Assembly (NCBI GenBank): GCA_023425645.1
Contig: JAFACG010000050.1
Span: 62,001 to 126,000 of the forward strand
DNA from: Pseudomonadota bacterium
GTDB lineage: Bacteria; Pseudomonadota; Gammaproteobacteria; Burkholderiales; Burkholderiaceae_B
DNA: 64,000 nt
Direction of reading: 5' to 3'
A program made the translations under genes and the position numbers. Under the pieces are notes generated by a model. It did no database searches and was not told the DNA's origin. It saw nothing but the letters and a program-made list of their open reading frames with translations. Positions 61,916-64,000 of this stretch are shown piece by piece (within the stretch, counting starts at the first letter, position 1; each line of letters starts with the position of its first letter).

Positions 61916-62184
61916 CTATTTCCCCTGAAGAATCCCTGATCGAATACCCCAGCGACTTTCCCATCAAGGTCATGGGCCAGACCCACGACACCTTGCTGGA
62001 CGAGCTGCTGGCCATCGTGCGGGAATTCGATCCCGACTTCGACGCCTCGACCGTCGAGCAGCGCCCCAGCAAGGCCGGCAACTACACTGGCCTGACTTTC
62101 ACCGTGCGCGCCACTTCGCGCGAACAGCTGGACAATCTGTACCGGGCCCTGCATGCGCATCATCTGGTGCGCGTCGTCCTGTAA
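61912..62184 (+). CDS. ybeD: DUF493/YbeD family protein
   Basis: A 90-residue protein of the YbeD family, an ACT-like fold protein that sits between dacA and lipB in many Gram-negatives. [14 protein letters not shown] and the C-terminal [15 protein letters not shown] are family-like. Its function is unsettled; the arrangement suggests a role near lipoylation. It overlaps dat by 4 bases. Confidence 0.93.
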   Translation: MTISPEESLIEYPSDFPIKVMGQTHDTLLDELLAIVREFDPDFDASTVEQRPSKAGNYTGLTFTVRATSREQLDNLYRALHAHHLVRVVL

Positions 62185-62201
62185 GCGGAGCAGCGCCCAG
62201 C

Positions 62202-62864
62202 ATGTCCGACTTTCCCCAGGTCAAATGGCTTGCCGGCCCGACCGACTACGGTCCGGTCTGGCAGGCCATGCGCGATTTCACCGAACAGCGCCAGCCCGAT
62301 ACCCCCGATGAAATCTGGCTGGTGGAGCACAGGCCTGTCTATACGCAAGGGCAGGCGGGCAAGCCCGAGCACCTGCTCAACCCTGGCGGCATTCCCGTGG
62401 TGCAGACGGACCGGGGCGGACAGGTCACGTACCACGGTCCCGGGCAACTGCTGGTGTATTGCCTGTTCGATTTGCGCCGCGTCGGCCTGTACGTCAAGGA
62501 ATACGTGAACCTGCTCGAAGAGGCCGTCATTGCCTGCCTGACGCATTTCGGCGTGGCGGGCGCCTGCCGCAAGCCTGGCGCGCCGGGGGTCTATGTGCCG
62601 CTGCGCCAGGGAGGCGAGGGCCTGGCCAAGATCTCGGCGCTGGGCATCAAGATCCGCAACGGCCGCTCCTACCATGGCCTGGCCCTGAACGTCGCCATGG
62701 ACCTGGCGCCGTTCGGCGGCATCAATCCCTGCGGCTACGAAGGTCTGCAGACCACCGACATGCGCTCGGAAGGGGTGGACATCACGCTGGAGCAGGCGGC
62801 GCAGTTCCTCTGTGCGCACCTGTCGCAGGCCATGGCGCAGCGAATCCACGCCATGGCGGCCTGA
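62202..62864 (+). CDS. lipB: Octanoyl-[acyl carrier protein]:protein N-octanoyltransferase
   Basis: A 220-residue transferase that moves octanoate from acyl carrier protein to the lipoyl domains of dehydrogenases. [16 protein letters not shown] and the catalytic pair K143 (in [12 protein letters not shown]) and C177 (in [10 protein letters not shown]) are present. It is usually followed by lipA; here a minus-strand enoyl-CoA hydratase lies between. The stop abuts the hydratase stop with no gap. Confidence 0.96.
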   Translation: MSDFPQVKWLAGPTDYGPVWQAMRDFTEQRQPDTPDEIWLVEHRPVYTQGQAGKPEHLLNPGGIPVVQTDRGGQVTYHGPGQLLVYCLFDLRRVGLYVKEYVNLLEEAVIACLTHFGVAGACRKPGAPGVYVPLRQGGEGLAKISALGIKIRNGRSYHGLALNVAMDLAPFGGINPCGYEGLQTTDMRSEGVDITLEQAAQFLCAHLSQAMAQRIHAMAA

Positions 62865-63656
62865 TCAGCGGCCCGTGAATACGGCGGCCCGCTTTTCGAT
62901 GAAGGCATCTATGCCTTCGCAGGCATCCTCGCTCATCATATTGCCGGCCATGACCTGGCCGGCGTAATCGTAGGCCTGTTCCAGGGGCAGGCTGCGCTGC
63001 TTGTAGAACATGGCCTTGCCGGCGCGCACGGCCACCGGGCTCTTGGCCAGGATGCGCTGCGCCAGGTCCTGCACGGCCTGGTCCAGCTGCCCGTCGGGCA
63101 CGGCATGATTGATCAGGCCCAGTTCCTGGGCGCGCTGTGCGCTGATGAAGTCCCCGGTCATCAGCATTTCCATGGCCGCCTTGGGCGGCACGCAGCGCGA
63201 CAGAGCCACGGCCGGCGTCGAGCAGAACAGGCCCACATTGATGCCGGAGACCGCGAAGCGCGCCGACTGCGCGGCCACGGCCAGATCGCAGCTTGCCACG
63301 AGCTGGCAGCCGGCGGCGGTCGCCAGGCCTTGCACGCGGGCGATCACCGGCACCGGCAGCTTCAGCACGCCCTGCATGACGCGGCTGCAGCGCTGGAACA
63401 GGTCCAGGTAGTAGTCGTGATCAGGATGGGCGCGCATCTGCTTCAGGTCATGACCGGCGCAGAACGCCTTGCCTTCGGCCTGCAGGATCACGCATTGTAG
63501 CTCGCGGTCCTGCGCCAGCGTGTTCAGGATGTCCTGCAAGGCGTCCAGCACCTCTTCGGACAGCGCGTTGTACTGCGCGGGGCGATTCAGCGTGATGCGG
63601 GCCAGCCCGTCTTGCTGATGCAGCTGCACCGGGGCCGTATTTTGTTCATGGGGCAT
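62865..63656 (-). CDS. Enoyl-CoA hydratase/isomerase family protein
   Basis: A 263-residue crotonase-fold protein. AFCAGHDLKQMRA is the oxyanion-hole motif, and VQGLATAAGCQLVASCDLAVA corresponds to the catalytic-loop region, but the usual first glutamate place reads AAGCQ, so normal hydratase activity is doubtful. GGAG lies 6 nt before ATG 63656. It is on the opposite strand to lipB and lipA and lies between them, which is unusual for these genes. Confidence 0.88.
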   Translation of the reverse strand: MPHEQNTAPVQLHQQDGLARITLNRPAQYNALSEEVLDALQDILNTLAQDRELQCVILQAEGKAFCAGHDLKQMRAHPDHDYYLDLFQRCSRVMQGVLKLPVPVIARVQGLATAAGCQLVASCDLAVAAQSARFAVSGINVGLFCSTPAVALSRCVPPKAAMEMLMTGDFISAQRAQELGLINHAVPDGQLDQAVQDLAQRILAKSPVAVRAGKAMFYKQRSLPLEQAYDYAGQVMAGNMMSEDACEGIDAFIEKRAAVFTGR

Positions 63657-63856
63657 GCGAGTCTCCGTACTTGTAGTATGCGCAGGTTCTACCCGGCAGC
63701 GTTGCTGCTTTGACGCGCCAAGCTCTATATTGAAGGGGCTTATGAGCAAACTATGGCCCCGCTTCTAGGCGCTTGTAAAGCTTGGGGCTACAATCGACCG
63801 ATGACCGCTTCGCGGCACAACCGCGGCGCAGCACGCTGTTTACTACCCTTACGCCT
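63657..63856. promoter_or_regulatory. Divergent intergenic region, hydratase / lipA
   Basis: This 200-nt gap contains no gene. TACAAT at 63789-63794 is a possible -10 box for lipA, but no well-spaced -35 box was found. The rest has no marked repeats. Confidence 0.35.
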
Positions 63857-64000
63857 ATGACCACCCCTGTAGACACCCCCGTCGAACACAAACCCACCGT
63901 CCGTCCGCGCACAGTCGAGTACGACGCGACGCAGAAGCAGAAGGCCGAGGCCAAGACCTCGCGCATTCCGATCAAGGTCGTCCAGGCGGAGCGTCTGAAG
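63857..64000 (+). CDS. lipA: Lipoyl synthase, N-terminal part
   Basis: The first 48 residues of a protein cut by the right edge. The start MTTPVDTPVEHKPTVRPRTV then EYDATQKQKAEAKTSRIPIKV fits the variable N-terminal extension of LipA before its first cysteine motif. LipA inserts two sulfurs in octanoyl domains using radical SAM chemistry. Nearness to lipB supports it; the cysteine motifs lie outside the window. Confidence 0.85.
   Translation, partial: MTTPVDTPVEHKPTVRPRTVEYDATQKQKAEAKTSRIPIKVVQAERLK

Noticed and set aside
1..64000. CRISPR arrays, insertion sequences, prophage genes, tRNA and rRNA genes.
   Set aside because: No regular repeats with spacers, no transposase or integrase motifs, and no tRNA- or rRNA-like stretch was found by reading.

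Overview
The window is GC-rich chromosomal DNA (roughly 65% G+C by eye) of a beta-proteobacterium, most likely Alcaligenaceae (Bordetella/Achromobacter relatives). The reasons are three stand-alone Bug/TctC periplasmic receptors, many TRAP and ABC importers with CoA-dependent catabolic enzymes, and the housekeeping orders waaC-waaA, coaX-birA, dprA|def-fmt and dacA-dat-ybeD-lipB. No rRNA, tRNA, insertion sequence, prophage or CRISPR array was seen. This attribution is an inference from gene content; no database search was possible.

Layout. 1-3.4 kb: a thiolase fragment cut by the left edge, an acyl-CoA ligase and a divergent Bug receptor. 3.4-13.2 kb: a chemoreceptor, a GntR regulator, a LysR-dadA pair with a clear operator-like palindrome between them, a membrane acyltransferase, dkgB, a second Bug receptor and rmuC. 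13.2-22.3 kb: a periplasmic-sensor GGDEF-EAL protein, acyP, an RpiR regulator, a TAXI-type TRAP importer and an RluA-family pseudouridine synthase. 22.3-28.8 kb: a minus-strand amino-acid group (gdhA, polar amino-acid ABC importer, asparaginase), then yggS. 28.9-40.3 kb: a third Bug receptor, a Crp/Fnr-type regulator, and a seven-gene plus-strand operon with a LivGHMKF-type ABC importer between two different CoA ligases, followed by an orphan AapJ-like receptor.

40.4-44.6 kb: a small membrane protein coupled to a hydroxymethylglutaryl-CoA lyase, dprA, and divergent def-fmt. 44.6-52.8 kb: a minus-strand catabolic island: LysR regulator, D-glutamate-cyclase-like DUF1445 protein, DctPQM TRAP importer, DUF2848 protein, amidase and a DMT exporter. 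52.9-64 kb: envelope and cofactor genes: waaC, waaA, cspA, galU, a very short membrane peptide, coaX, birA, an alpha/beta hydrolase, dacA, dat, ybeD, lipB, an enoyl-CoA hydratase, and the start of lipA at the right edge.

Common themes are uptake of organic acids and amino acids coupled to their activation or deamination, and strong RNA hairpins placed between receptor genes and the membrane-component genes after them. The least explained region is the DUF1445-TRAP-DUF2848-amidase island (about 45.6-52.8 kb). The best regulatory candidates are a TGTCA-N6-TGACA dyad between the Crp/Fnr gene and the ligase/ABC operon, a 19-bp palindrome between lysR and dadA, and a 12-bp inverted repeat in the hisP leader. 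Where the longest open frame and the ribosome-binding site disagreed, the start was chosen on the ribosome-binding site and this is stated.
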